NCBI RefSeq assembly: GCF_003176895.1
Contig: NZ_QGTD01000021.1
Location: 176,919-240,918, forward strand
Direction: 5' to 3'
Length of the DNA: 64,000 nt
DNA from: Gracilibacillus dipsosauri
GTDB lineage: Bacteria > Bacillota > Bacilli > Bacillales > Amphibacillaceae
Below, piece after piece: positions 8,889 through 17,641 of the stretch (position 1 is its first letter; each line of letters opens with the position of its first letter). The translations under genes and the position numbers were made by a program. The notes under the pieces were generated by a model. That model worked only from the letters and a program-made list of their open reading frames with translations. It ran no database searches and was not told the DNA's origin.

Positions 8889-9028
8889 GATGAAAACTAT
8901 CTATGTAAACATATGAACCATAATATCCATTTCAGTAAAATTAGAGCGAATGATGTGTGGGTAGAGATTATCTATCATCCGTAATCAATAGAGAAGAAAT
9001 TAGGCATAAACATTATATTCTCCATGGC

Positions 9029-9062
9029 AACCAATAAATATCTCATATTTATTGGTTTTTTT
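9029..9062 (+). terminator. AT-rich Rho-independent terminator
   Basis: AACCAATAAATAT (9029-9041) and ATATTTATTGGTT (9045-9057) form a perfect 13-bp stem with a 3-nt loop, followed by TTTCTTT. It probably ended the ancestral zinc or ABC transcription unit. Confidence 0.75.
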
Positions 9063-9221
9063 CTTTATAAAACTTATATGTAGTTTGAGATCAAATGGCT
9101 TATGAGCATTTAATCGAACATTTACAAATGATATAATTAATCTGTGTTGAAGAGATTTTATATGGAGTAAAAGAGAAAAGGTACTTACTATAGCTAGTGA
9201 AACGAGGAATTTATGAAACCA

Positions 9222-9240
9222 AATAATGATTGTCATTATT
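9222..9240. promoter_or_regulatory. Fur-like palindrome in decayed DNA
   Basis: AATAATGATTGTCATTATT matches 15 of 19 positions of the classical Fur box GATAATGATAATCATTATC. No intact gene follows it closely, so if it is a Fur site it is probably orphaned. Confidence 0.4.
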
Positions 9241-9413
9241 TCCAAAATGTTCGGAGTGGGGAGGATTAACTGCTGGCATAAAAATTAGAGCAATACTAGT
9301 TACTGGAGGAATTTTATCTAGTGCTCCTTCCCCTGGTGTGTTCTAGTTTTGGTAAGGTCATGATAGGTAATACATTGTTTGTCAAAAAATTATGCTAAAG
9401 GGGATATAGAGAT

Positions 9414-9887
9414 ATGATATTAGTTAGTTCCTGCTTAGCAGGCTTAAATGTAAGATATAATGGTACAAACAGTTTTAATAGTAAAATTGCAAAACTCGTA
9501 GAAGAAAAGAAAGCTGTTACAATATGTCCAGAATTACTAGGGGGATTTTCAACTCCACGAGAACCTGCAGAAATTGTAGGTGGTAATGGAGAAGATGTAC
9601 TTGATGGAAAGGCTAAAGTAATCGAGAAATCTGGAAGAGATGTTACGGAACTTTATATCAAGGGTGCTTATGCTACTCTGAATAAAGCTAGAAAAATAAA
9701 TGCATCCATTGTTGTTTTAAAGGAATCCAGTCCATCCTGTGGCAGCTCCATGATTTATAATGGTAATTTCATTGGTGAAAAACAAAAGGGAATGGGTGTT
9801 ACTTCTGCATTATTACTTAGAAATGGAATAAAAGTATTCTCGGAAGAACAATTTGCTGACTTGTCATCTTTGCAGGGGCTAGAATAG
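9414..9887 (+). CDS. DUF523 (TudS-like) protein
   Basis: 157 residues. It shows the three cysteine motifs of the DUF523 family: SSCLAGLNVRY at the N-terminus, CPELLGG in the middle and SSPSCGSS. Some family members are [4Fe-4S]-dependent thiouracil desulfidases (TudS) that use these cysteines as ligands. The length is typical of a single-domain DUF523 protein. AAGGGGATA precedes the ATG. The next gene starts 27 bp downstream and may be co-transcribed. The substrate of this member is not deducible. Confidence 0.8.
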   Translation: MILVSSCLAGLNVRYNGTNSFNSKIAKLVEEKKAVTICPELLGGFSTPREPAEIVGGNGEDVLDGKAKVIEKSGRDVTELYIKGAYATLNKARKINASIVVLKESSPSCGSSMIYNGNFIGEKQKGMGVTSALLLRNGIKVFSEEQFADLSSLQGLE

Positions 9888-9914
9888 AGCAAAGTTCAAA
9901 TTTAGGAGGAAGCA

Positions 9915-10484
9915 ATGAATCTAAAAGTGATAGAAAAAATTAATCTGCTTACAAATAATAAATTGATTATCTGGTTAAATATTTGGGCATTGGTAATATT
10001 TTTAGGCTTAGTGCTTGTTGGCATTTATGCTATGGGAGAGTTTGAGATATTTCCAAAAGAAGAAAAAACATTACTATTTATATTATACATGGTATTAAGG
10101 GTGCTGTTATTCTGTTGCAGTTTTATCGTTCTTCTCGTATTACATGAATTAATCCATGGCTTGTTTTTTAAAGTATTTAAGCCGGAAAGTAAGGTGAAAT
10201 TCGGCTTTAAGAATGGGATGGCGTATGCAGCCAGCCCTGGCTCGATCTATCCGAGAATTCCGTTTTTTATCATCATTATCATGCCATTTATAATCATTAG
10301 TGCACTGCTTTCCATTATCAGTTTATTTGGTATTGATTCTACCTTTCTCTATCTATTATTTGCTTGTCATACATCGGGCTGTGTTGGTGATTTTTATTAT
10401 TGCTACTTGCTTACACGTAAAAAAGGTAAAATTTATATAGAAGACACCGAGGTGGGAATAGATATTTATGAGGAAACAGCATAA
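9915..10484 (+). CDS. DUF3267-type membrane metalloprotease-like protein
   Basis: 189 residues with about four hydrophobic segments: roughly residues 18-38, 52-80, 113-140 and 143-160. The second ends in VLHELIHGLFF, an HExxH zinc-binding motif placed as in DUF3267 / site-2-protease-like membrane proteins. It lies behind TAGGAGGAAGC. Pairing with the DUF523 gene is by proximity only. Homologues are annotated as hypothetical or putative zincin peptidases and no substrate is known. Confidence 0.7.
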   Translation: MNLKVIEKINLLTNNKLIIWLNIWALVIFLGLVLVGIYAMGEFEIFPKEEKTLLFILYMVLRVLLFCCSFIVLLVLHELIHGLFFKVFKPESKVKFGFKNGMAYAASPGSIYPRIPFFIIIIMPFIIISALLSIISLFGIDSTFLYLLFACHTSGCVGDFYYCYLLTRKKGKIYIEDTEVGIDIYEETA

Positions 10485-10529
10485 AGCGAACATTCTGCAG
10501 AAAATATTTATAAATATTCGGTTTTAGTA

Positions 10530-10558
10530 TTGACTAATCTTTGCTAGCCTAGTATGAT
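10530..10558 (+). promoter_or_regulatory. SigA promoter for the pbuG riboswitch leader
   Basis: TTGACT (10530-10535) and TATGAT (10553-10558) are spaced by exactly 17 bp. Transcription would begin about 35 nt before the aptamer. Confidence 0.75.
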
Positions 10559-10598
10559 ATGAATTGAATTTATTATAATTTAATAATCATTACCTTCC

Positions 10599-10666
10599 GT
10601 CGTATAATATTGGGAATATGGCTCAAAAGTTTCTACCAGAGCACCGTTAAATGCTCTGACTACGAG
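10599..10666 (+). ncRNA. Purine riboswitch aptamer, guanine class
   Basis: The conserved core is present in order: TATAAT, GGAATATGG, AGTTTCTACC, CACCGTTAAA and GACTACGA. A closing P1 stem pairs TCGTA with TACGA. The C in GACTACG, where adenine switches have U, marks the guanine/hypoxanthine class. It precedes the purine permease and a terminator, the usual ligand-off arrangement. A perfect 14-bp hairpin (10670-10705, GATGAAGTTATTAT and its complement) lies between aptamer and terminator. Confidence 0.93.
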
Positions 10667-10718
10667 GAGGATGAAGTTATTATTTAATAGGATAATAACT
10701 TCATCTACTTGTAATAGG

Positions 10719-10752
10719 AACCCCTTTGGATCATGTCCAGAGGGGTTTTTAT
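10719..10752 (+). terminator. Riboswitch-controlled terminator before pbuG
   Basis: AACCCCTTTGGA (10719-10730) pairs with TCCAGAGGGGTT (10736-10747) through 12 bp with one wobble and a 5-nt loop, followed by TTTATTT. Confidence 0.88.
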
Positions 10753-10796
10753 TTCAGCAAAACTAGGGTGATGGATGAAATGGGAGGAAAAAATAG

Positions 10797-12095
10797 ATGA
10801 AAAAGTTTTTTGAGTTTGAGCAGCTTGAAACGAATTATCGTAAAGAAACGATAGCTGGTATAACTACATTTCTAGCTATGGCTTATATTTTGTTCCTTAA
10901 CCCTTCAATGCTTTCCGATGGCACTGGCATGGATAAGGGTGCGGTTTATGTTGCCACTGCATTGGCCGCTGCCATAGGTACATTAATTATGGGTGTACTC
11001 GCAAAGTATCCAATTGCTCTTGCGCCAGGTATGGGATTAAATGCGTTCTTTACTTATACCGTTGTATTAGGCTATGGTATTCCTTGGGAAACAGCATTAG
11101 CAGGAGTATTGGTTTCAGGACTTATCTTTATCCTATTAACCTTAACAGGTCTCCGTGAAAAAGTAATTAATGCCATTCCAGCTCATTTGAAAATGGCAGT
11201 TGGAGCAGGGATCGGTCTTTTTATTGCTTTTCTAGGGTTTCAAAATGTAGGAATTATTGTATCTGATGAAAGTACAGTAGTAGCACTTGGTGATCTAACC
11301 AATCCTGAAACGTTATTAGCCATTATTGGTCTATTTGCCACAGTTATCTTAATTGCAATAGGTTTTAAAGGTGGCGTGTTTTATGGGATGGTGATCACAG
11401 CAATTGTTGGAATCATTATTGGCCAAATCCCATTACCTGATAAAATTATAAGTGGAGTTCCTAGTATTGAGCCAACATTTGGGGCTGCCTTCACTCATCT
11501 TGGTGATATTTTTACGATTCAAATGCTTGTCGTTATATTAACCTTTTTGTTCGTCGATTTCTTTGATACAGCAGGTACTCTAGTAGCTGTGGCATCAAAA
11601 GCGGGTTTAATGAAGGATAATAAGCTTCCAAGAGCAGGAAAAGCATTATTTGCTGATTCTGCTGCAACAGTAGTTGGAGCAACATTAGGTACATCAACTA
11701 CTACTTCTTATGTGGAGTCTACAACAGGTGTTGGGGCTGGTGGTCGCTCAGGGTTCGCCTCTGTTGTCACAGCGATTTTATTCCTATTAGCACTATTCTT
11801 TTCACCATTATTAAATGTCGTCACACCATCTGTAACAGCTCCAGCCTTAATCATTGTTGGGGTATTAATGGCATCTTCTTTAAAGGATATACCTTGGGAC
11901 AAGTTTGAGATTGCAGTACCAGCATTCCTAACGATTATCATGATGCCACTTGCCTATAGTATAGCAACAGGTATCGCAGTCGGGTTTGTCTTTTATCCAA
12001 TTACTATGGTTGCAAAAGGAAAAATAAAAGAAGTCAGCCCAGTTATGTGGGGGCTGTTCGTGATCTTTATTCTTTATCTTGGATTTTTACATTAA
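10797..12095 (+). CDS. pbuG: Hypoxanthine/guanine permease (NCS2, AzgA/PbuG type)
   Basis: 432 residues with about 12-14 hydrophobic segments. AzgA-family blocks are seen: ETIAGITTFLAMAYILFLNP near the N-terminus, APGMGLNAFF, and FDTAGTLVAVASKAG in the carrier core. It imports guanine and hypoxanthine with protons. The guanine-class riboswitch and terminator in its leader fit repression when guanine is plentiful. In B. subtilis pbuG also lies upstream of yebE-yebG-purE; here the mannitol operon and an hsp20 gene come between. ATG is preceded by GGGAGGAAAA. Confidence 0.93.
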   Translation: MKKFFEFEQLETNYRKETIAGITTFLAMAYILFLNPSMLSDGTGMDKGAVYVATALAAAIGTLIMGVLAKYPIALAPGMGLNAFFTYTVVLGYGIPWETALAGVLVSGLIFILLTLTGLREKVINAIPAHLKMAVGAGIGLFIAFLGFQNVGIIVSDESTVVALGDLTNPETLLAIIGLFATVILIAIGFKGGVFYGMVITAIVGIIIGQIPLPDKIISGVPSIEPTFGAAFTHLGDIFTIQMLVVILTFLFVDFFDTAGTLVAVASKAGLMKDNKLPRAGKALFADSAATVVGATLGTSTTTSYVESTTGVGAGGRSGFASVVTAILFLLALFFSPLLNVVTPSVTAPALIIVGVLMASSLKDIPWDKFEIAVPAFLTIIMMPLAYSIATGIAVGFVFYPITMVAKGKIKEVSPVMWGLFVIFILYLGFLH

Positions 12096-12101
12096 TAGTT
12101 G

Positions 12102-12135
12102 AAAAGGCTTCGGCATTATGCCGAGGCCTTTTGCG
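12102..12135 (+). terminator. Rho-independent terminator after pbuG
   Basis: AAAAGGCTTCGGCA (12102-12115) pairs with TGCCGAGGCCTTTT (12119-12132) through 14 bp with one wobble and a 3-nt loop; the T run is part of the stem. Confidence 0.85.
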
Positions 12136-12244
12136 TTGTTTGAAGAAGAAGTATTAGGGTAATAAAGAAGAAAGCTTTTCATAATAAGCACTAATGTGCA
12201 TAATTTGAATCTGCATAAATCTCTTCTTATAGAGAAAAAATAGA

Positions 12245-12313
12245 TTTGTCACCTGCTATGCGACAAAATTAGTTTTCAAGTATCTTGAAGATAGCATAAC
12301 GGTGTCCTATGAT
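12245..12313 (+). promoter_or_regulatory. mtl promoter with upstream inverted repeat (candidate MtlR site)
   Basis: TTGAAG (12285-12290) and TATGAT (12308-12313) are 17 bp apart. Upstream lies the inverted repeat TTTGTC-11 nt-GACAAA (12245-12267), in the place where the activator MtlR binds in Bacillus and Geobacillus mtl promoters and with a similar TTGTC half-site. No good catabolite (cre) site was seen. Confidence 0.6.
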
Positions 12314-12356
12314 TAGAATTGATGAATAGGAAAATTAGACGGAGAGGAGAAAGATA

Positions 12357-14267
12357 ATGGCTCAGTCAAATATAAAAGTAAAAGTCCAGCAGTTTGGTAA
12401 TTTTCTAAGTTCGATGGTTATGCCAAACATTGGTGCATTTATAGCATGGGGGCTTATTACTGCTTTATTTATTGCAGATGGTTTTATTCCAAATGAAAAC
12501 CTTGCAAAATTAGTGGATCCAATGGTGTTTTACCTACTACCATTGTTAATCGGTTACACAGGTGGTAAATTGATTCATGACCAGCGTGGAGGTGTGGTAG
12601 GTGCTATCGCGACAATGGGGGTTATTGTCGGTGCGCCAGATACACCGATGTTTTTAGGTGCCATGATCATGGGTCCACTTGGTGGTTATGTGATTAAAAA
12701 GTTTGACCAATTAGTGGAGGGTAAAATTAAATCTGGCTTTGAAATGCTGGTAAATAATTTTTCGGCGGGTATTCTCGGAGGACTTCTTGCCATTCTATCC
12801 TTCTTGGCTATTGGTCCTGCTGTCAATGGTTTTACTCAACTACTTGTTGCAGGAGTAGATTGGTTAATTGGTGCAGGTCTTTTACCATTAACAAGTATCT
12901 TTATTGAACCTGCCAAAATATTATTCCTAAATAATGCAATTAATCATGGGATTCTCTCTCCAATAGGTTTAGAACAGGCGAGAAGCACAGGTGAGTCTAT
13001 TCTATTCTTATTAGAAGCAAACCCTGGTCCAGGTCTTGGTGTTTTATTAGCCTTTATGCTATTTGGAAAAGGTTCTGCAAAGCAATCCGCACCTGGTGCA
13101 GGAATTATTCATTTCTTTGGAGGTATCCATGAAATTTACTTCCCATATGTATTAATGCGCCCAATGCTATTATTTGCGGTTATTTTAGGTGGTATGGGTG
13201 GAATACTAACATTAGTACTTTTAGGTGGAGGATTAGCAGCCCCTGCATCTCCTGGTAGTATTTTAGCAATTGCTGCAGTTACCCCTGGAAAAGCAAGTGT
13301 TTATATCGCAAACTTTGCTGCTGTTATCGTAGCTACGATTATTTCGTTCGTTGTTGCTGGATTTGTGCTAAAATCAAGTAAACAAGATGACGAAAATATA
13401 GAAGAAGCAACACAAAAAATGCAAGAAATGAAAGGGAAGAAAAGCTCTGTGGCAGGGGCACTTCAATCTAATTCAAGAACACTTCCTGATAAGGTAAACA
13501 AAATTGTATTTGCTTGTGATGCTGGAATGGGATCGAGTGCTATGGGGGCATCATTATTACGTAAAAAAGTGAAATCTGCTGATCTTGACGTTTCTGTCAC
13601 CAATACAGCAATTAGTAACCTGCCAGGTGATGCACAGGTTGTTATTACTCAAGAAGAATTAACGCCTCGTGCAAAAGAGAAATTACCCAATGCTTATCAT
13701 ATTTCCGTTGATAATTTCTTATCAAGTCCGGAATATGACAAGCTAATTGACAGCTTGCAAAATGGTGTCACGGAAGAGTTATCTGAAGTGGTAGAAGAAA
13801 CAGAAGCAGAGGTAACGGGTAAAGATCACGAGCACGATGATGACGATTTATTGCGGGAAGAAAATATCTTCCTTAATCAAGAATTCAATACAAAGGAAGA
13901 CGCTATTCGATTTGCTGGTGAAGTGTTAGTGAAAGCAGGCTATGTAGAAGAAAGCTATGTGGAGGCAATGATAGAGCGCGATAACATAACATCTACCTAT
14001 ATGGGTAATCATGTTGCCATTCCACATGGTACAGAAGCAGCAAAAAAGGCTGTATTACGTTCAGGGTTTACAGTCCTTCAGGTTCCAAATGGGGTGGATT
14101 TTGATGGCAAGGAAGCGAAGTTAATCTTCGGTATTGCAGGAAAAGACGGTACCCATTTAGACATCCTTTCCGGTATTGCCGTAGTTTGTTCAGATGAAGA
14201 AAATATTGAACAGATGGTGCAAGCAAAAACAGCGAAGGAATTGTTAGCTATAATTAATAGTAAATGA
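12357..14267 (+). CDS. mtlA: Mannitol PTS permease EIICBA
   Basis: 636 residues with three domains in order. The EIIC membrane domain (about 1-340) contains GGIHEIYFPYVLMRP near 255-269. The EIIB domain (about 380-470) has phosphorylated Cys387 in FACDAGMGSS. The EIIA domain (about 500-636) has His557 in VAIPHGT. An acidic linker (HEHDDDD) joins EIIB and EIIA. It takes up mannitol and phosphorylates it to mannitol-1-phosphate. B. subtilis splits EIIA off as MtlF; here it is fused as in E. coli. GAGAGGAG precedes the ATG. It is the first gene of mtlA-mtlR-mtlD. Confidence 0.95.
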   Translation: MAQSNIKVKVQQFGNFLSSMVMPNIGAFIAWGLITALFIADGFIPNENLAKLVDPMVFYLLPLLIGYTGGKLIHDQRGGVVGAIATMGVIVGAPDTPMFLGAMIMGPLGGYVIKKFDQLVEGKIKSGFEMLVNNFSAGILGGLLAILSFLAIGPAVNGFTQLLVAGVDWLIGAGLLPLTSIFIEPAKILFLNNAINHGILSPIGLEQARSTGESILFLLEANPGPGLGVLLAFMLFGKGSAKQSAPGAGIIHFFGGIHEIYFPYVLMRPMLLFAVILGGMGGILTLVLLGGGLAAPASPGSILAIAAVTPGKASVYIANFAAVIVATIISFVVAGFVLKSSKQDDENIEEATQKMQEMKGKKSSVAGALQSNSRTLPDKVNKIVFACDAGMGSSAMGASLLRKKVKSADLDVSVTNTAISNLPGDAQVVITQEELTPRAKEKLPNAYHISVDNFLSSPEYDKLIDSLQNGVTEELSEVVEETEAEVTGKDHEHDDDDLLREENIFLNQEFNTKEDAIRFAGEVLVKAGYVEESYVEAMIERDNITSTYMGNHVAIPHGTEAAKKAVLRSGFTVLQVPNGVDFDGKEAKLIFGIAGKDGTHLDILSGIAVVCSDEENIEQMVQAKTAKELLAIINSK

Positions 14268-14277
14268 TGGTAATGAG

Positions 14278-14306
14278 TAGAAAGATGGGGTAGGTCCATC
14301 TTTCTA
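14278..14306 (+). terminator. Hairpin between mtlA and mtlR
   Basis: TAGAAAGATGG (14278-14288) pairs perfectly with CCATCTTTCTA (14296-14306) across a 7-nt loop. There is no long U tract, so it is more likely an attenuating or mRNA-stabilising hairpin than a full stop. Confidence 0.55.
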
Positions 14307-14364
14307 TTCTGCTATCTGCTATATTCACCCTAAGGACATTTTGGAAAAGAAACGAGAGGGTAGA

Positions 14365-16446
14365 ATGTTTATAACGTCAAGAGAAAAATTAATCATTGAA
14401 TTAGTAATAAAAACTTCTGGTAAACACACACCACAGTCATTGGCCAATTACCTACAAGTTAGTGTAAGGACTGTTCAGCGTGATCTAAAAGCTGTGGAGA
14501 ATATCTTACATTCCTTCGAGCTACAGCTGAAGCGAACACCCAATGATGGTTTAATGATTGATGGAAAAAATGAACATATTTTCAAACTGACCCAAAATTT
14601 ATACCATGTCCATCCGACAGATGAAACACCAGAAGAAAAAAAATTACAGTTACTTATTACCTTATTACATGAAGGCTCTTTTTTTAAGACACAAGTGCTG
14701 GCAAAACAGCTCGGAATTAGTGTTACAAAGCTTTCTTCTTATCTGGATGATCTAACGAAATGGTTAGATAACTTTTCTATTGAATTGAATCGAAAAAGAG
14801 GTGTTGGTGTAAGCTTAGCTGGAAGAGAAGCAAATAAGCGTAAAGCTCTCGCTACCTATTTCTTATTTCATTTTCATGAAGAGTTATTAGAAAGCTTATA
14901 TCTATTACAAAAGCATCACCTACTAGAAGGTCCGATACTAGGCTATTTTTCTTCTCAATATTTATTCACCATTGATGAAATGGTTCATCATTTATTTGAC
15001 AAGGGGCAGACACGCTTAGCGGATAATGACTATTTAGGATTTATCGTCCACACGGCGATTACTCTCCAACGAGTAGAGAATCATTTTCTTTTAGAGGATG
15101 ATGAACCAGTATTGTATGAGGAATCTACCCGAACCTTTCAACAAATTAGCCAACTAGCAGAACACATAAGATCGAAATTATCGATTCCGTTAGCTCATAA
15201 AGATGTTTATTATTTAGCTGTTGTTTTAAAAGGATCCAAATTGCAGGATTCGGATACAGTTGATTATGACAGTATTATGCTAGGGCAGCTGATTAGAAAC
15301 ATCATTCAAGATGTTTCCAAGCAACTTCACATTGATCTTTCTAAGGACTTTTCGTTATTCCAAGGATTGCTTGCTCATATGGAGCCCTCGATTTTTCGAT
15401 TAAAGCATCAGATGGGCTTTTTTAATCCGTTAACCGAGGAAATAAAAAAGAAATATCCTATGTTATTTATGGCAGTTCGAAATAGTTTAGAGAAGGAATT
15501 TAATGATATCTCCTTTCCAGAGGATGAGATTGCCTTTATTGTGCTTCATTTCGGATCTGCATTATTAATGAATGAGGAAAAGACAGCGATACGTGCGGTT
15601 ATTATCTGTCCTACAGGAATAGGTACATCTAAGATGCTAGCAAGCCGTATTCAGAAAGAATTTGCGGAAATTAACACAGTCGACATAAAATCAATTAAAG
15701 AAATAGAGAAATCGAAATTAAATGTGTTTGATATGGTTATTTCCACTGTAAAGCTTCCGTTTGATGATCTGAACTATATATTAGTATCACCACTATTAAA
15801 CGACGAAGATATTCAAATGATAAGAAGCTTTTTGCAGCATAATATACGACAGTTAACAAGTAAAAATGAATATATGAAAAATAACAATAGCAAGAATTTT
15901 AACCTCCAGCCATCCAAATTGCAAGATGTGTTGCAGGAAATGGAGGAAGTACATTCTAGTATCGAAGCAATTCTGAATAACTTCCGTTTATACAGGAGAT
16001 CGAACGCTGGATATTTGCAAGTATTAAGAGAGATGACCGAACGACTGGAACAAGCAGGGTTAGTCTCTAATGCAGAAGAAGTTTTACAAAAGTTAGCGGA
16101 AAGAGAAACAATGGGAGGATTGGGAATTCCTAATACCAATATGGGGCTTTATCATTGTCGATATGACGGTATTCAAGAACTTATTTTTCAAATATGTCAT
16201 CTAGATCATCCTTGTGTCATTAAAGGAATGGATGGCACAGAAGTACAGTTAAAAAACCTACTATTGATGTTATCACCTGAAACGTTAAGTACAAAACAAC
16301 AAGAAATACTAAGTCTCATAAGTACGAGTCTAATAGAAAGTGACGAGGCGATGATGATTTTTTCTTCTTCGAGTGAATCAATGATTAGAGAGAAATTAGA
16401 GGAGTTATTTTCAGACTACCTCGAAAATAAATGGATAAAGGAATGA
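14365..16446 (+). CDS. mtlR: Mannitol operon activator MtlR (PRD-containing)
   Basis: About 693 residues. The domains are a DeoR/HTH-11 DNA-binding domain (about 5-60), a second Mga-like HTH (about 85-140), two PTS-regulation domains (roughly 190-400), an EIIB-like domain with Cys in IICPTGIGTS, and a C-terminal EIIA-like domain with His in GLYHCR. PTS phosphorylation of the PRD and EIIA/B parts tunes activation of the mtl promoter. ATG at 14365 is preferred over the TTG 24 bases upstream because CGAGAGGGT precedes it. The gene lies between mtlA and mtlD, so it controls its own operon. Confidence 0.92.
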   Translation: MFITSREKLIIELVIKTSGKHTPQSLANYLQVSVRTVQRDLKAVENILHSFELQLKRTPNDGLMIDGKNEHIFKLTQNLYHVHPTDETPEEKKLQLLITLLHEGSFFKTQVLAKQLGISVTKLSSYLDDLTKWLDNFSIELNRKRGVGVSLAGREANKRKALATYFLFHFHEELLESLYLLQKHHLLEGPILGYFSSQYLFTIDEMVHHLFDKGQTRLADNDYLGFIVHTAITLQRVENHFLLEDDEPVLYEESTRTFQQISQLAEHIRSKLSIPLAHKDVYYLAVVLKGSKLQDSDTVDYDSIMLGQLIRNIIQDVSKQLHIDLSKDFSLFQGLLAHMEPSIFRLKHQMGFFNPLTEEIKKKYPMLFMAVRNSLEKEFNDISFPEDEIAFIVLHFGSALLMNEEKTAIRAVIICPTGIGTSKMLASRIQKEFAEINTVDIKSIKEIEKSKLNVFDMVISTVKLPFDDLNYILVSPLLNDEDIQMIRSFLQHNIRQLTSKNEYMKNNNSKNFNLQPSKLQDVLQEMEEVHSSIEAILNNFRLYRRSNAGYLQVLREMTERLEQAGLVSNAEEVLQKLAERETMGGLGIPNTNMGLYHCRYDGIQELIFQICHLDHPCVIKGMDGTEVQLKNLLLMLSPETLSTKQQEILSLISTSLIESDEAMMIFSSSSESMIREKLEELFSDYLENKWIKE

Positions 16447-16451
16447 TTATA

Positions 16452-17591
16452 ATGAAACAGACCGTCCACTTTGGTGCTGGAAACATTGGAAGAGGTTTTA
16501 TTGGAGCTTTATTCTCTGAATCAGGTTACCATGTTACCTTTGTAGATATTGCAGAATCAATCATTCATTCTTTAAATGAACAGAAGAGCTACAAGGTAAA
16601 ATTAGCAACAGACCAACATGAAACAACTACGATCAAGAATGTAGCGGGCTTAAATAACATGACACAGGAAAATAAGGTGATCGAGGAAATTACAGGTGCT
16701 ACTTATTTGACTACTGCTATCGGACCGAATATTTTGCCTCGAATTGCACCACTTATTGCACGAGGTATCTCGGAACGAGTGTATCAAACAGATGAAAAGC
16801 TGTATGTGATTGCTTGTGAAAACCAGATAGGTGCAACTGACATATTGAAGCAGCACATATTAGATAATCTTGATGAAGACACAAAAGATAGACTAGCAGG
16901 GAGAGTATATTTCTTTAATTCTGCTGTCGATCGTATCGTTCCCATACAGGAAGATAATTCTTTAGATGTGTTGGTCGAACCATATTACGAGTGGGTAGTC
17001 GAGACGGAGGAAGAGATTCCGGAAGTTGAAGGGATGACTATCGTATCTGAGCTTGCCCCTTTTATTGAGAGAAAGTTATTTACCGTTAATACAGGGCATG
17101 CCGTCATTGCATACCTTGGCTACTTGAACGGGAAGTCAACCATTGATAAAACGTTAGCAGATGAAGCCATTAAGGAACAAGTCGAAGCAACATTAAAGGA
17201 AACTGGTGATTACTTAGTTAAACAGTATGGTTTAAAGGCAGATGAACATAACGAATATATTCAGAAAATAATTAAAAGGTTTAAAAATCCCTATCTTCAA
17301 GATGGGGTTACAAGAGTAGGGCGTGCACCGATCCGAAAATTAGGACCCGAGGATCGATTAATTCGCCCTGCAACAGAAGCGCAAAAAGCTGGTCTATCAT
17401 TTACGAACTTAGCGAAGGCTATTGCTGCTGCACTATTATTTGATTATCAAGAGGACGAAGAAGCGATGAAGCTTCAATCAATGATCAAAGAAAACGGAAT
17501 GGCGAAAGTGTTAGAGGATGTAAGTAAACTTCCTAAGGATAGTGACATTACACAAGAAGTTATCAAACAATATGCGTTATTAAAAGGGTAA
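16452..17591 (+). CDS. mtlD: Mannitol-1-phosphate 5-dehydrogenase
   Basis: About 379 residues. The N-terminal NAD-binding fold has HFGAGNIGRGFIG and the family block KLFTVNTGHA, including the catalytic lysine region. It oxidises mannitol-1-phosphate to fructose-6-phosphate, completing the pathway begun by MtlA. ATG at 16452, giving MKQTVHFGAGN, is preferred over the upstream in-frame ATG that overlaps mtlR because it matches the family N-terminus. A terminator follows at once. Confidence 0.95.
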   Translation: MKQTVHFGAGNIGRGFIGALFSESGYHVTFVDIAESIIHSLNEQKSYKVKLATDQHETTTIKNVAGLNNMTQENKVIEEITGATYLTTAIGPNILPRIAPLIARGISERVYQTDEKLYVIACENQIGATDILKQHILDNLDEDTKDRLAGRVYFFNSAVDRIVPIQEDNSLDVLVEPYYEWVVETEEEIPEVEGMTIVSELAPFIERKLFTVNTGHAVIAYLGYLNGKSTIDKTLADEAIKEQVEATLKETGDYLVKQYGLKADEHNEYIQKIIKRFKNPYLQDGVTRVGRAPIRKLGPEDRLIRPATEAQKAGLSFTNLAKAIAAALLFDYQEDEEAMKLQSMIKENGMAKVLEDVSKLPKDSDITQEVIKQYALLKG

Positions 17592-17597
17592 ATAAGG

Positions 17598-17632
17598 AAC
17601 GGTTCAGTATCGTCTTGCTGGACCGTTTTTTT
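17598..17632 (+). terminator. Rho-independent terminator after mtlD
   Basis: AACGGTTCAG (17598-17607) pairs with CTGGACCGTT (17618-17627) with one wobble, followed by TTTTT. It lies only 10 bp from the end of the opposite-strand hsp20 gene and may serve both. Confidence 0.85.
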
Positions 17633-17641
17633 AGATCCTGG

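Larger units (their letters stand above)
8889..9413. other. Non-coding stretch with decayed DNA
   Basis: No intact gene is visible on either strand. It holds a terminator-like hairpin, a Fur-like palindrome and, around 9270-9360, a reading frame with several stops (TAGIKIRAILVTGG, later GHDR) that faintly recalls the end of a FecCD-type permease. That last resemblance is weak. Together with the ATPase fragment to the left, the region may be the remains of an ABC metal or siderophore transporter operon. Confidence 0.35.

Noticed and set aside
9000..9245. 81-aa minus-strand reading frame
   Set aside because: It crosses a terminator hairpin and the Fur-like palindrome, lies in decayed DNA and has no recognisable domain.
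12171..12184. Possible CcpA (cre) site upstream of mtlA
   Set aside because: AGAAAGCTTTTCAT lacks the central CG and fits the consensus poorly.
14341..14364. Longer N-terminus of MtlR from a TTG
   Set aside because: The ATG 24 bases downstream has a good ribosome binding site and gives the family-like N-terminus.
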